IMG/VR virus record: IMGVR_UViG_3300017714_000019
Coordinates: 1-48,074 of that record
DNA length: 48,074 bases
Source: a virus
Direction: 5' to 3' (one strand)
A model generated the notes under the pieces. It searched no databases and was not told where the DNA came from. It was given only the letters and a program-made list of their open reading frames with translations. Below, piece by piece: positions 1 to 10,244 of this stretch (position 1 is the first letter of the stretch; every line of letters begins with the position of its first letter). Both the position numbers and the translations under genes were made by a program.

Positions 1-2427
1 GCCGTTGATAACAACGTCGCTGTCAAACATAAAGTCGCCAGCAATATATCCACCACCATCAAATCGGAATGATCCATAGTCAGCAGATTGAATTTCCCAA
101 ACACCAGTTTCACTATTCACTGCAAAGGTGGGTTCATCAGTTGCTTCAAAGTGGACAGAACTAGCAACATTCAATGTGCTATTGAAATCGCAAGCAGCAG
201 TAACTGTTAAGATACCACCAAACTCAGCATTACCTGAGGTTGTATGAATCTCTGACTTAACTGTGCCAGAACCATTCTGGAATTGTAATGACTTAGAAGC
301 ACCATGGAGCACCATCGTATCGTCGAAACGAGATGTGCTATGAACGCGAAGAGTGCTATCTACATCTAATAGACCACCAATATTAACCGCACCAGTGATT
401 CCAACACCACCAGCAACAACCAAATCACCAGTTGTATTAGTTGTAGATGCAGTACCAGTTGTAAGTTTTAGATTACCTGCAATGATACCAGAGTCAGTGC
501 CACTAAAGACTTCATTAGTATTTGTAGCAGCATGAAGGAAGCGGAAACCGCCAGCATGGGCACCCAGATCAGCATAATCAGTATCCCAACCAAAGAAACC
601 TAAGCGTGCTTCACTATCATAATAGTTGAATTCAATACCACGATCTAAGTTGTCATCAGTTGTAGGTACAGTATCACCACCAAGCAGAATGGTGACATCA
701 TCTACAGTCAGTTGTGTAGAGTTGACTGTAGTTGTAGTACCATCAATCTGAAGATTGCCATGAATACGAACAAGACCAGTGATTGCACGATCATCACCTG
801 GATCAAGATGCATAGTTGCATCAGTAGTGCCAAGGTAGTTTGCCTGGAATCTATAATCTTCTACATGAACTTTACCCGCTGCTTCTGACGCACTAATCTG
901 TACGGTATCTTCGGCAGTAATAATAATGTTGCTAGATCCAGAACCAGCATTGGTTGTCAGAATATTAAAGTTTCTATTTGTGGCAGTATCCTGAGTTAAC
1001 TGGAGGGTAAGGTTACCATCCCCAGTTTTATCCAGTGTCTGATTAACATCGCCGTCAAGATTAATGTCAGGGTCAGAGAAATACGACCGTACGTTAACAT
1101 CAAGTTCGCCAGCTCCGCCGTCCCCCGTATTGTTAGCGCCAACAAGTAGATTGCCGCTTGTATCATTAACTTTGAGATAGTTAAGATAATTGAATCCTCT
1201 GTATCCAGTGGTTGCAGTAAGTTCTTGATCAAGTTCAAAATCTTCTTTTGTATTTCCATCAGCAAAAGAAACTCTATTATTCTGTAGTTGTGTATTATCA
1301 ACGCCAACAGCAGCAATAGTTACATGTCCGTTGCTGTCAACATCGAAATCTTCTTGTGCGAAAGATGCAAGTCCTTTCTGCTCTACTAATGCAGCACCGA
1401 GATATCTCCATCCACCAGCATCTGTAGCATCAGTATGAGTTGGAGCACCACCACCAGCAGCGATTCCTGTGATTGCTTGATATACTTTACTACTATCTTC
1501 AATAATATTATATCTAACATACGTTGTACCTGCTGCATATGCCGCATACTTACTACCCTCGGTAGCAGTAGCAATAGGTACGTTTGTTGAACTTGTCAGT
1601 CTACCATATTGATCAACTGTATATTTTGATGCGTTAACAGTTTCTGTGCCAAATGGTTCGTTGCTAGATCCAAGAGCATCAACTGATGTGAGAGATTCTG
1701 TATTGTAATCACCAGGAACAACCAACGTTGGAATAAGATTGATTGTTGGATCGCCAGCAACACCAGATCCGTTATCAATCTGAATTGTAGTAGCAGTACC
1801 AAGAATACTTCTGGTAACCATATTACCAGCACTTGCTCTACTGATAAAACCAGTTGAATTAAGACCAGCAACAGCAACCAGATCAAGGTCATATGGTTGA
1901 GCAGAAGAACCTTCTACAGTACCATCGAGATTGTAATCTGCAATAGATGAGGGGTTTGAAGCATTTATAATCCTACCTTTTTGGTCAACTGTGACCTTTG
2001 TATAGGTTGCAGTTACAGAAGCATCACCTGCATTGTAGTGAGGAAGAGATGAAAGACGTGCTAATTCTGCTACTAAGTTGAGGTTAGTTGAACCATCAAA
2101 AGTTCCTGCAGCAGTAACATCAGTCGTTAACTGAATCTGTCGAGTTGTAGATAATCTTTGTGAGGTGGAAGCATTACCGATCAGAGTTGCGGTGATTGTA
2201 CCTGCAGAAAAATTACCATCTGCATCTCTTTGTACAAGAGTATTTGCAGTTGCGGTAGTTGCTTCAACAGGTCGAGAATATCGTAAACTATTCCACGCGC
2301 TAACACCATCTCCAATTTTGAACCGACCCGTGTCGAGTTCGACTCCAAGTTCACCTTGTGCCAGAGTAGGGTTGGAGTTGACCCATTCCTGAGCGCCACC
2401 TCTTCTTAGTTGAATTCTATTTGCCAT
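1..2427 (-). CDS. Tail fibre-like protein, 3' end outside window (partial)
   Basis: An uninterrupted frame of 809 codons runs from ATG at 2427 off the left edge with no stop. The first ~50 residues (LRRGGAQEW, NPTLAQGELGVELDTG, KIGDGVSAW) match the major tropism determinant N-terminal (Mtd_N) domain, which attaches receptor-binding proteins to phage particles. Later segments are marine phage fibre modules: a QIQLTTDVTAAGTFDGS repeat-like stretch, an LTVDDVTILLGG/RGIEFNYY/LGFFGWD segment, and TGDLVVAGGVGITGAVNIGG, likely beta-rich trimeric shaft. The gene follows its own terminator and late promoter, so it is expressed separately from the baseplate genes. The C-terminal tip that would contact the host lies outside the window. 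Fibre identity is well supported by domain type; the receptor is unknown. Confidence 0.8.
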   Translation of the reverse strand, partial: MANRIQLRRGGAQEWVNSNPTLAQGELGVELDTGRFKIGDGVSAWNSLRYSRPVEATTATANTLVQRDADGNFSAGTITATLIGNASTSQRLSTTRQIQLTTDVTAAGTFDGSTNLNLVAELARLSSLPHYNAGDASVTATYTKVTVDQKGRIINASNPSSIADYNLDGTVEGSSAQPYDLDLVAVAGLNSTGFISRASAGNMVTRSILGTATTIQIDNGSGVAGDPTINLIPTLVVPGDYNTESLTSVDALGSSNEPFGTETVNASKYTVDQYGRLTSSTNVPIATATEGSKYAAYAAGTTYVRYNIIEDSSKVYQAITGIAAGGGAPTHTDATDAGGWRYLGAALVEQKGLASFAQEDFDVDSNGHVTIAAVGVDNTQLQNNRVSFADGNTKEDFELDQELTATTGYRGFNYLNYLKVNDTSGNLLVGANNTGDGGAGELDVNVRSYFSDPDINLDGDVNQTLDKTGDGNLTLQLTQDTATNRNFNILTTNAGSGSSNIIITAEDTVQISASEAAGKVHVEDYRFQANYLGTTDATMHLDPGDDRAITGLVRIHGNLQIDGTTTTVNSTQLTVDDVTILLGGDTVPTTDDNLDRGIEFNYYDSEARLGFFGWDTDYADLGAHAGGFRFLHAATNTNEVFSGTDSGIIAGNLKLTTGTASTTNTTGDLVVAGGVGITGAVNIGGLLDVDSTLRVHSTSRFDDTMVLHGASKSLQFQNGSGTVKSEIHTTSGNAEFGGILTVTAACDFNSTLNVASSVHFEATDEPTFAVNSETGVWEIQSADYGSFRFDGGGYIAGDFMFDSDVVING

Positions 2428-2463
2428 TTTTTACGACAACTCTATAAGATTATGCTTCCAAGT

Positions 2464-2471
2464 TATTTATG
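2464..2471 (-). promoter_or_regulatory. T4-type late promoter upstream of tail fibre
   Basis: The minus strand reads CATAAATA, 36 bases upstream of the tail-fibre ATG at 2427. It matches the T4 late -10 element TATAAATA in seven of eight positions. It comes directly after a terminator, as expected for an independent late transcript. Confidence 0.65.
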
Positions 2472-2476
2472 TCATT

Positions 2477-2497
2477 AAAAAGGGGGCAGTTGCCCCC
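2477..2497 (-). terminator. Rho-independent terminator after the DUF4815/coiled-coil operon
   Basis: On the minus strand GGGGGC-AACT-GCCCCC forms a six-pair GC stem with a tetraloop followed by TTTTTAAT. It begins five bases after the stop codon at 2503 and closes the structural operon before the tail-fibre late promoter. Confidence 0.85.
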
Positions 2498-2502
2498 AAG
2501 TC

Positions 2503-2721
2503 TTATTCTGCGGTTTCTTCTTCCACTTCTTCGGGAGTATCCGACATAGTTTCTTCAGGATTGTAATATTGAAGTGTCTCGATAGCACCTTGAAGTTTCA
2601 ATGCTGTCGTTTCATTCTCACGAATTTTAGCAGCAAGTTGTTGGGTTTCTACTTGAATCGTCTTCAATTTTTCTTGGAATTGCACCAACATATCAGGTTG
2701 AGAAACTTTTTCAATCGTCAT
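2503..2721 (-). CDS. Small acidic-tailed coiled-coil protein (72 aa)
   Basis: Not a named family that I recognise. Residues ~10-50 form a heptad-like helix (QFQEKLKTIQVETQQLAAKI...) predicted to coil; the last ~20 residues are strongly acidic (EEVEEETAE). No signal peptide or membrane segment. It starts three bases after the stop of the 76-aa gene and ends at the terminator, so it is the last gene of the structural operon. A helical bundle or adaptor between the 2,429-aa protein and the fibre, or an assembly chaperone, would fit its size and position, but this is inference. Confidence 0.75.
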   Translation of the reverse strand: MTIEKVSQPDMLVQFQEKLKTIQVETQQLAAKIRENETTALKLQGAIETLQYYNPEETMSDTPEEVEEETAE

Positions 2722-2724
2722 AAT

Positions 2725-2955
2725 TTAACCTTTTTGATTTTGAACTAACGTTAGTAAAAGTGACTTGATATCACTCATCTCAGACTTTAGCACATCAACA
2801 TCGTTTTGTAAAGTCTTTTCTTGCTCCTTCTTTCTTTTTTCAGATTCAATCCTAAGCATGTACTTTTCATATTCAGTTTTGCTGACAAGTTCAATGGAGC
2901 CAGACTCTTCGTCCATTCTCCATTGATCATGTCCTTCAATATGTAATTTACTCAT
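2725..2955 (-). CDS. Small coiled-coil protein (76 aa)
   Basis: Unrecognised family. The N-terminal 30 residues are polar (HIEGHDQWRMDEESG), followed by a long charged helix of about 45 residues (EKYMLRIESEKRKKEQEKT..., LKSEMSDIKSLLLTLVQNQ) with heptad spacing. Its ATG shares one base with the TAA of the 2,429-aa gene (TAATG), so translation is probably coupled to that structural protein. The next coiled-coil gene follows after three bases. Possibly a minor virion component or a folding factor for a large neighbour. Confidence 0.75.
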   Translation of the reverse strand: MSKLHIEGHDQWRMDEESGSIELVSKTEYEKYMLRIESEKRKKEQEKTLQNDVDVLKSEMSDIKSLLLTLVQNQKG

Positions 2956-5900
2956 TATGCAGCAAGAGCGATAGCACGTAGATCTTGGATTACTGGTGAA
3001 TATGCCTGGTTTGCAGAAACAAACAGAATCTTAATTTGATACTGCTTGAACTTAATTCCATCAACCTCATACTCATAATCTCTGAATGTTTCAATATCAG
3101 TTGCTTCAGGAGTACCATCAGCAGGTTCTGGGAAATATTCAAATCCAAAGGTTTCGATTGAATCGTTAGAATCATCAGGAAGCACTCTATATAGTACCTT
3201 AATTTCAGTGTCTATCGGTCGGTTTGCCGTAAACAATAACTTGATGGCACCAGATGGATTAGTCAGTTCTGCAATCTTAGAAATATAGACTGCTTCATGA
3301 GGATCGCCCTTAGCAAGTCTAGCATTATCAGGATTAGACGGAGAGTTAATTCTATTACCAGTTGTAATGATAGAGAATCTATCAGTATCAATGATAGGAG
3401 ATAGATTATCTACTGTCGTTTCCATGGTAATATCCATTCTAAACGACTTAGCACCCGCCAGTTCATTCTGTTCGTTAATTTCCGAAGCGATTAGCATAGG
3501 AGTATCGAAGTAGTTGTCCTCTGATAGATCAAGATCAAAGAACTCACCAGTATTAACGAAAGAATTCTGAAGCATAGAAGTTCCATCATTGATAGATGTG
3601 CCAGAAATCATATTTGCACGAGCACTGATACTCGTCTTAGGCAGAATCATCGTAGTAATAGAAGGTGCGATGATGCTATACATGATGTTCTTAGTAGCAA
3701 AAATTTCTTCTCCACCACCAAGAATACCTTGAGAAGCAATCTTGCCCGTTTCAAGTTCATATGTATCTAGAGTTGGATTAACAATAGATGTATGAGTTTT
3801 ATTGATAAGAGTCAAAGGTACACCATCTAAGTTGTAGCATTCTACTACCGATTCACTAGCATGACTTACTCCAGTAGTACCAGAAGTTCCACGACCACTA
3901 GACTTAAGGGTAATAGTTTTACCATCAGAACTAATTGACTCATACTCCATAATTTCATCTTCAATCTTCAAGTATCCTGGATTATCAGTACCAATTGAAA
4001 GACCATTGACGATCTTATGGAATGCTGTTGCATCATTTACTGACAAAGACAAACCTGTTGCATCAACTGCAGCAGTCAATGTAGTGTCAGCAATCTCTGA
4101 GATTGCACCTTCAATAATGACATTATTGTCGGGGTCATGCATACCATGATTAGATTGATATACTCTGACGCGTTTTTGAGTGCTAGCAAAATTGATTGTA
4201 GCATCAATAAACGAATCTGAGATTGCAGAAGATTCAACAGCATCACCAGCGTAAGTAATTGCTACGCCAGTATTATGCGCTCTAGTAGTTCCTGAAGTTG
4301 CACCAGTAATATTCTCACCAGCAGTGAATGGTTTGGATGCATATCTAACATTCAAAACACCAGTTCCTGAATCATAACTAACTACTTCAGCAGTGGCACC
4401 AGATGTAGCACCTGTTACAACTTCACCATCAGTAGAACCAACAGGACCAGTAAATGATCCACTACCAGTAGTTGTGATAGCTGCAGTAGTTTTAGAAGAA
4501 ACCAAACGATAAGTAACATCACTACCAGTATCTTCACCTTGCTGGAATGTACCAGTAACATCCCTAACATTTAGAATTACACTACCTGAAGTAGTTGTGA
4601 CTGAAGCAATCGTACCCTCTGCCAAAGATGTCTTCTGATAAATTCTAGCACCAATAGTATAAGGTAGTGTTCCTGAATTCAAATTCAGAGACAATAGTGG
4701 ATTTAGAGTTTCGATAGCATCGATATCAAGATCATCAATACCTTCATTACCAACATCAAGATCTGAATTATTCAAGACAAGTCTACCAGCTACTCCTGGT
4801 GTAAACTTCGCTCTATAAATTTGGAACTTAAGATCTTCATACTGGTCAGCAGTCCAAGTAGATGCGTTCTGAGATTTAAAGAGAACACCAGCATAAGGTT
4901 GTTCGGAGATTGTTCGATCCCCTTCAATTGTTGTTTCACCCATTCTAGAGATCCAAACTTGATATTCATTAGAGTCTGAGAACAAAGCAAAACAATGTTC
5001 AATAGACTGAGGAATAAAGATTGGTGCCGAGAAGGTAAATCTAGTAGCAACCGCACCAGTTTCTGAGATGTTTACATCATCAGGTTCAACTGTAATATCA
5101 GCAAAAGGTAGGATGGTTGTGGTTGGATAACCATTCTCCATGGTTCTAATTTGCATATTGATAGGAACTCTCGCATCTTTACTACGGAAGTAAACATCAA
5201 CACTAGTTAAGAACATTCCACCCTTTGTACCAATAATAAAGGATTGTGCCAGGGGATCCCACCAACCAACTTGTCTGGTTGATGTTCTTGTAGAACGAAC
5301 TGTTCTACGTTGAGTAACTGTATCTCTAACAATGGCAGCATTTCTAACTGCAACGACATTTCTACGAATTCTACGCAGAGTACCAGATGCAGTAAATTCA
5401 ACTTCACCCGCTGATGCAACTGCACCTGGAATTCTAGAGTCCTTAGGTTCACTTGTCATACGGAGAGTATGTGTTCCAGTTCTCCAACGTGGATTGTTAT
5501 CTCTACGTGGTGGTGGAATAAAGAAGTTGCCTCTATACTTACCATATCTGTCAGTAATATGTCTACGACGTTGCACAACTGCGCGTGCGCCTGAAGTCAT
5601 ACCAATCAGAACTTCTCCGACCTGCATGTTTCCACGATAACGACCATTTTTTCTTCCACGGAAAGCAAGAGCAGCAACGTTATGGTTGATAACATTAGTA
5701 TTAGCAGAATATGATGAAGGCAGTGGTTCATCATCGTATGGGTTGTAAGCAACACCAGTAGTTGATCTGTACCAGTTATCAGGGCGAAGACACTTAAAGC
5801 GACACTTACTCCTACTACCTCTAATTGTCTCACCAGGTTGGAATGGTGTGGAATTAGTTCTATTATCTGTTGCTGGGTTCTTAATAACCTCAATAATTTT

Positions 5901-8900
5901 AGGTGTTACGTATTTTGTAATATTGTGCTTACCGAAGTAACAATAGAATCTAGTTCTAGGTTTCATCCTAGTTGCAGTGATTCTAATATTTCTAGACCTC
6001 ATCCAGAAGATTGCCGTTTGTGAGACAACACTATCACCCATATTACGACGTGTAATTCTAGGTACAACCCTAGTTCTAACACCTCGTCTAACTTGACGAC
6101 GGGTTACTCTTACTGTTCTCCTCTCTAGAGTTGCACGTCCTCTACCCCAAGCAGAACGCTGACCAGAGTTCCATCTTCTTCTACGAATATTTCTTCTTCC
6201 TCTCCATGTAGTTCTCCAAGAACCCCACTGAATAGGAGCAAAACCTCTTGCATTTGTGCGAAGTCTCCTACGAGTTGCTAAGAAGTTACCTTCAATTCTG
6301 GTAACTCTTGTAGGCAATCGTCTAGTGGATACCCAGTCATCAGAAGCAGGGAGACAAACAATGTTACCAATAAACGCAAAGACGTTGAATGGATTAACAT
6401 TTTCAACACGAGATGCATAAGGTTGATCGACAATGACTACCTCTTCATATGGCAAAGTTACCAGAGGTCTTACATCATCATCATCACCTTCTGCTTGATA
6501 GTCAACATTACTACTTAAAGTATCATTAATCTCAAGTGGGAAGTTGGTTGTATAGTGTGAGGCACGAGCAATGCCGTCTTCAAAATCCAATGCAGCATTA
6601 TAATCTTCATTGTCAGTATCAGACTTAGAATGATCTGTAAAGTCATCAACGATGAAACCATTTTTCAGTCTACTCTTACCATCAGCATCCAAAACTTCTG
6701 TGCTAATAGTATCAGACTCCAACATATTCAATGAAGTGTAATATTCAACCTGATCGAGTCTCTTCTCTAGCGCACCAATATCACGCATGGTAAAACGCTT
6801 ATTATCAGATGCTTGAATCTCAACATCTTCATCTGGATCGAAACCATAAGGTGCATATGTCAGGGTTGCCAGAAGCATACCTGTTTCTAGATCATCAGGT
6901 TCCTCAGGATTTTCTGATGGAAGACCTTTAACGACTTCAAATTCACCATCTTGATCGATAAAGATCTTATCGATTCTACCAATATACCAGGAGAAATCAC
7001 ATCTAAAGTTAGAGTTATCCTCAGGAATATCAAGAAGAGTTGCAGAAGGAGAACCTGATGTTGGGAATACTCTGGACTTAAAGTCTAGACTAGAACATGT
7101 AATAAATGCAGGATCTAAAAGTGTACCTGAACCATAATTGTAAAGATTGGGAATACCAGGACGGAAATCAAGATAATCTGAAAGGTATAGACCTTCATAG
7201 AATGGAACGTCTGAATAATCAATGTTCTGATATGATCCACCAGCAAAATAATCACCACCAGCACCATGGGTGAAGTAGTCCATGACTACCATCACTTTTC
7301 TGATTGGTTTAACAACTCCCTTTCTTCTTTTGAGTGTTGCTGTTCTATACATATAATTCGTTTGACCATTATACATGTCATAACGATCTGTGATTGGTTT
7401 AGAACCAGTAATAACAGATGTTGCCGAGTCATCAACAATAGCACTAATTGCTGTGTTGTTACTATCAAAACCAGTTAAAGTTTCGCCAATTTGGAATATG
7501 CCACTCAAGATGACCATACTTAGTTTTAAATTGGTAGAATTGAAATCAATAACTCTACCCGTTGCACCAGAAGTAGAACCAGTTACAATACTACCAGTTG
7601 CAAAGAAGACAGGTTCAACCAGAGTAACAGAAGGAACTACAGGATCATTTGCATCATCAGATTCGTAGATTTCATGAATCTTAAATCCATCAACTACACC
7701 AAGAGAGATCTCATCATCTTCAATTCTAGTACCAAAGATATTTGAATATGCAAGACCATAGAGTTGCTTATCTCTATTCTCGATAGTTCTGACTACTTTA
7801 TGGCACCACATTTGTTGAAGTGTCTTAGTCTTCTTCTCGGTAACATTTTTAGAGAGAGAAGCAGTAATCTTAACACTGGTAATATTTGCCAGGTTGGCAA
7901 TTGTAATTGTACTCTGTTCAGCATTTAGAGTAGTGTATCCAATATTAGCGGCATTAGAAATGCCTGTCAAAATGGGAACATTACTACCTACAGGATAAGT
8001 TCCATTAGTTCCAGCAAGAACTGTACAAGTTACATTTTCATTACTGATACTCTCGAACTGCTGGTTATCAGGAAGAGTCTCGGAGACAGAATCACTAGCA
8101 CCCGCTTGAACACTCTTAGCATCAAACGTTCTTCTTACAACACAAGATTCGTCAGAAATACTAGCAACATATGGTTTGGGCATAGGAGTCAGAAGATCTC
8201 CCTCCTCAATTGCCTCTAGTTTTGCTCTCTTTCTAATCAAACCATTATATGTTCCTGCATCAGGTGCCGCACTACCTGCACCAGGTGTTACATCAACTGT
8301 TTGCTCACCAAAATCAAAGATTGTACTAGGATTACCTGATGTTAGATTACTAGGATCAACTTTATCAACATCAACAAATTTATCAGCACTAAAGAAGATT
8401 CTATCGCCTGCCCTAAGGTCTCTGGCAAAATTAGAATTTAGACCCGTAATTTTTTCAGCAGAACCAGTTGCATCATATGTAAAGGTAGTACCTTGAATAG
8501 TTTGCTCATCCTTGAGTCCAAAATCTGCAGTAAATTCAATAACAGCACTGCCTTCATCTCTAGCAAGTATCTGCCTTGCATCGGATAGTTTATAAGGATA
8601 TACAATCTCAATAGTATCAAGATCAAGACCATCAACAGTTAGCATTTCACCCTGTTGGAATGATCCTTCAATTTCATAAACATCCATATGGTTTGCTGAT
8701 GAAATTGCATCAACAATATAACCTTTGGTTCCAGAAGTTTTACCAACAATTTGAGAACCAGCAACAACACTTTGACTAGTTGATAACTGAATTCTAGTGA
8801 ACATCTGAATATCAAACATATATGTTCGATATAAATTATCTGCTTGCGTAGCAAAAGAACCATCAGTTGCATCTACAAACTGATAACCTGCTGCTCTTGC

Positions 8901-10244
8901 AAAACCAATTCTATTTCCAGCAGCAGTTCCAGGAGTTGTAGTATATGTGTCACGCAATTCTATAGTTTGATATGCATTAGTGAGACTATCTCCAGATAGA
9001 TTCAGATGACCAAACGTATTATTGACATCATTATAGTTACCCAAACGACAAGAGACGATTGAGTTTTCTTTTGATAAGAACGTTCTAGGTTTTAGAGTGT
9101 CTACATATGTGGAAGAAATGGTAGATACTCGATATCCCTTAACGTATGCCGTACCAGGACTAAATTCAATTGTATATAAACTTTCTGCAGCAGTGTTACC
9201 ACTTTCAGTAGTTTCTCCAGCTTCGTAGACACCATTATTGAAACCATCACTAAGACACTCTCTAACAGCAATGTCAAAATCTTGAACTACATAGTCACCA
9301 GATTCTTCATAGGTTCTAAGTGCAAATGTCTTTTCCAGTTCATCGTATGCACTTCTCGTAAGAATCTCTTCAATAGTATCTCCATTAATACGGAGTAGTT
9401 CAATAAAATCTTTATCAGCATCATCATCAAGAAGTTTCTTGATTAAGTTTGTAGTGATTCTGAATCGGTGAGAACCAGGAGCAGCATAATTAGATGTGCC
9501 TGCAGCGTTATCATTGAGTGATAGGTCATCTTCAGGAGTAACAATAGATTCTAAAATTTCGAGACCAATTCTATACTCAGGAGAAGAACCATACTGATCG
9601 AGTAGAATATACTGATATGGTACATCTACAAAGAAACCGCGAATATAATATACACCTTCTTGTACGTAAGCAACTGAACCTACCTGAAGTGCTTCAGTAG
9701 GAAGAAGTTGAGCAAAAGGAGAACCAATTTCAATCAAAGTAGAACCGAAAGTAATTTCGGTATCTGTAATCAATTGCTCATTGTTCTGGAAAGTGATCTG
9801 TGATTCTACTGCTTCTTCATCAGCAGTTTCTTGGTCATCACCAGAGGTTAGATATTTGACATAAATTGTGATGTAACCTTTAGTTGAGTTTGCTCCCGAA
9901 AGAGTAAACAGAACTTTAGCACGAACTCCAGTAGTAAGACCTTCAATAATCTTTCCTTCAAGTTGAGACCTATAGTCTTCAACGTTAGCGCCAAGGAAAG
10001 ACTCTTGAAGTAAAATTGCTGCTACATTTAAATCATAACCAACTTGACCAGGGATAACCATCGAACCCTCTTTAAAGAGGTGAGATCCCATGTTCTCAAC
10101 TTGATTTTGCAGAATAGTCTGCATCGTAGTAAGTTCTCTCGCCTGAATAGGATATCCAGGACGGAACAATACTCGATAAAAATTCTTATCCTTATCGAAA
10201 TCGTCGTAGTAAGGTGTAACGTTGAGATTGGTATTTTGTGCCAT
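2955..10244 (-). CDS. DUF4815-type giant virion structural protein (2,429 aa)
   Basis: The N-terminus (NLNVTPYYDDFD, FYRVLFRPGYPIQARELTTMQ, NMGSHLFKEGSMV) is the conserved DUF4815 region of large structural proteins in marine T4-like phages. Residues roughly 400-1000 contain several GxTSGAxGxV segments. Residues about 1300-1650 are extraordinarily Arg-rich, with runs such as RRNIRRRRW and VTRRQVRRGVRTR. At about residue 1661 the DPLAQSF motif opens a second conserved block (FLTSVDVYFRSK, QIRTMENGYPTT). The C-terminal third is beta-rich and Gly/Thr-rich. The gene follows gp8 with a TAATG overlap and occupies the place of T4 genes 9-10, so a peripheral baseplate or fibre-anchoring role is likely. 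No enzyme motif is visible. Confidence 0.9.
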   Translation of the reverse strand: MAQNTNLNVTPYYDDFDKDKNFYRVLFRPGYPIQARELTTMQTILQNQVENMGSHLFKEGSMVIPGQVGYDLNVAAILLQESFLGANVEDYRSQLEGKIIEGLTTGVRAKVLFTLSGANSTKGYITIYVKYLTSGDDQETADEEAVESQITFQNNEQLITDTEITFGSTLIEIGSPFAQLLPTEALQVGSVAYVQEGVYYIRGFFVDVPYQYILLDQYGSSPEYRIGLEILESIVTPEDDLSLNDNAAGTSNYAAPGSHRFRITTNLIKKLLDDDADKDFIELLRINGDTIEEILTRSAYDELEKTFALRTYEESGDYVVQDFDIAVRECLSDGFNNGVYEAGETTESGNTAAESLYTIEFSPGTAYVKGYRVSTISSTYVDTLKPRTFLSKENSIVSCRLGNYNDVNNTFGHLNLSGDSLTNAYQTIELRDTYTTTPGTAAGNRIGFARAAGYQFVDATDGSFATQADNLYRTYMFDIQMFTRIQLSTSQSVVAGSQIVGKTSGTKGYIVDAISSANHMDVYEIEGSFQQGEMLTVDGLDLDTIEIVYPYKLSDARQILARDEGSAVIEFTADFGLKDEQTIQGTTFTYDATGSAEKITGLNSNFARDLRAGDRIFFSADKFVDVDKVDPSNLTSGNPSTIFDFGEQTVDVTPGAGSAAPDAGTYNGLIRKRAKLEAIEEGDLLTPMPKPYVASISDESCVVRRTFDAKSVQAGASDSVSETLPDNQQFESISNENVTCTVLAGTNGTYPVGSNVPILTGISNAANIGYTTLNAEQSTITIANLANITSVKITASLSKNVTEKKTKTLQQMWCHKVVRTIENRDKQLYGLAYSNIFGTRIEDDEISLGVVDGFKIHEIYESDDANDPVVPSVTLVEPVFFATGSIVTGSTSGATGRVIDFNSTNLKLSMVILSGIFQIGETLTGFDSNNTAISAIVDDSATSVITGSKPITDRYDMYNGQTNYMYRTATLKRRKGVVKPIRKVMVVMDYFTHGAGGDYFAGGSYQNIDYSDVPFYEGLYLSDYLDFRPGIPNLYNYGSGTLLDPAFITCSSLDFKSRVFPTSGSPSATLLDIPEDNSNFRCDFSWYIGRIDKIFIDQDGEFEVVKGLPSENPEEPDDLETGMLLATLTYAPYGFDPDEDVEIQASDNKRFTMRDIGALEKRLDQVEYYTSLNMLESDTISTEVLDADGKSRLKNGFIVDDFTDHSKSDTDNEDYNAALDFEDGIARASHYTTNFPLEINDTLSSNVDYQAEGDDDDVRPLVTLPYEEVVIVDQPYASRVENVNPFNVFAFIGNIVCLPASDDWVSTRRLPTRVTRIEGNFLATRRRLRTNARGFAPIQWGSWRTTWRGRRNIRRRRWNSGQRSAWGRGRATLERRTVRVTRRQVRRGVRTRVVPRITRRNMGDSVVSQTAIFWMRSRNIRITATRMKPRTRFYCYFGKHNITKYVTPKIIEVIKNPATDNRTNSTPFQPGETIRGSRSKCRFKCLRPDNWYRSTTGVAYNPYDDEPLPSSYSANTNVINHNVAALAFRGRKNGRYRGNMQVGEVLIGMTSGARAVVQRRRHITDRYGKYRGNFFIPPPRRDNNPRWRTGTHTLRMTSEPKDSRIPGAVASAGEVEFTASGTLRRIRRNVVAVRNAAIVRDTVTQRRTVRSTRTSTRQVGWWDPLAQSFIIGTKGGMFLTSVDVYFRSKDARVPINMQIRTMENGYPTTTILPFADITVEPDDVNISETGAVATRFTFSAPIFIPQSIEHCFALFSDSNEYQVWISRMGETTIEGDRTISEQPYAGVLFKSQNASTWTADQYEDLKFQIYRAKFTPGVAGRLVLNNSDLDVGNEGIDDLDIDAIETLNPLLSLNLNSGTLPYTIGARIYQKTSLAEGTIASVTTTSGSVILNVRDVTGTFQQGEDTGSDVTYRLVSSKTTAAITTTGSGSFTGPVGSTDGEVVTGATSGATAEVVSYDSGTGVLNVRYASKPFTAGENITGATSGTTRAHNTGVAITYAGDAVESSAISDSFIDATINFASTQKRVRVYQSNHGMHDPDNNVIIEGAISEIADTTLTAAVDATGLSLSVNDATAFHKIVNGLSIGTDNPGYLKIEDEIMEYESISSDGKTITLKSSGRGTSGTTGVSHASESVVECYNLDGVPLTLINKTHTSIVNPTLDTYELETGKIASQGILGGGEEIFATKNIMYSIIAPSITTMILPKTSISARANMISGTSINDGTSMLQNSFVNTGEFFDLDLSEDNYFDTPMLIASEINEQNELAGAKSFRMDITMETTVDNLSPIIDTDRFSIITTGNRINSPSNPDNARLAKGDPHEAVYISKIAELTNPSGAIKLLFTANRPIDTEIKVLYRVLPDDSNDSIETFGFEYFPEPADGTPEATDIETFRDYEYEVDGIKFKQYQIKILFVSANQAYSPVIQDLRAIALAA

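Noticed and set aside
1-2427. Diversity-generating retroelement, suggested by the Mtd_N domain
   Set aside because: No reverse transcriptase or template/variable repeat pair is visible, and Mtd_N is common in fibres without such elements.
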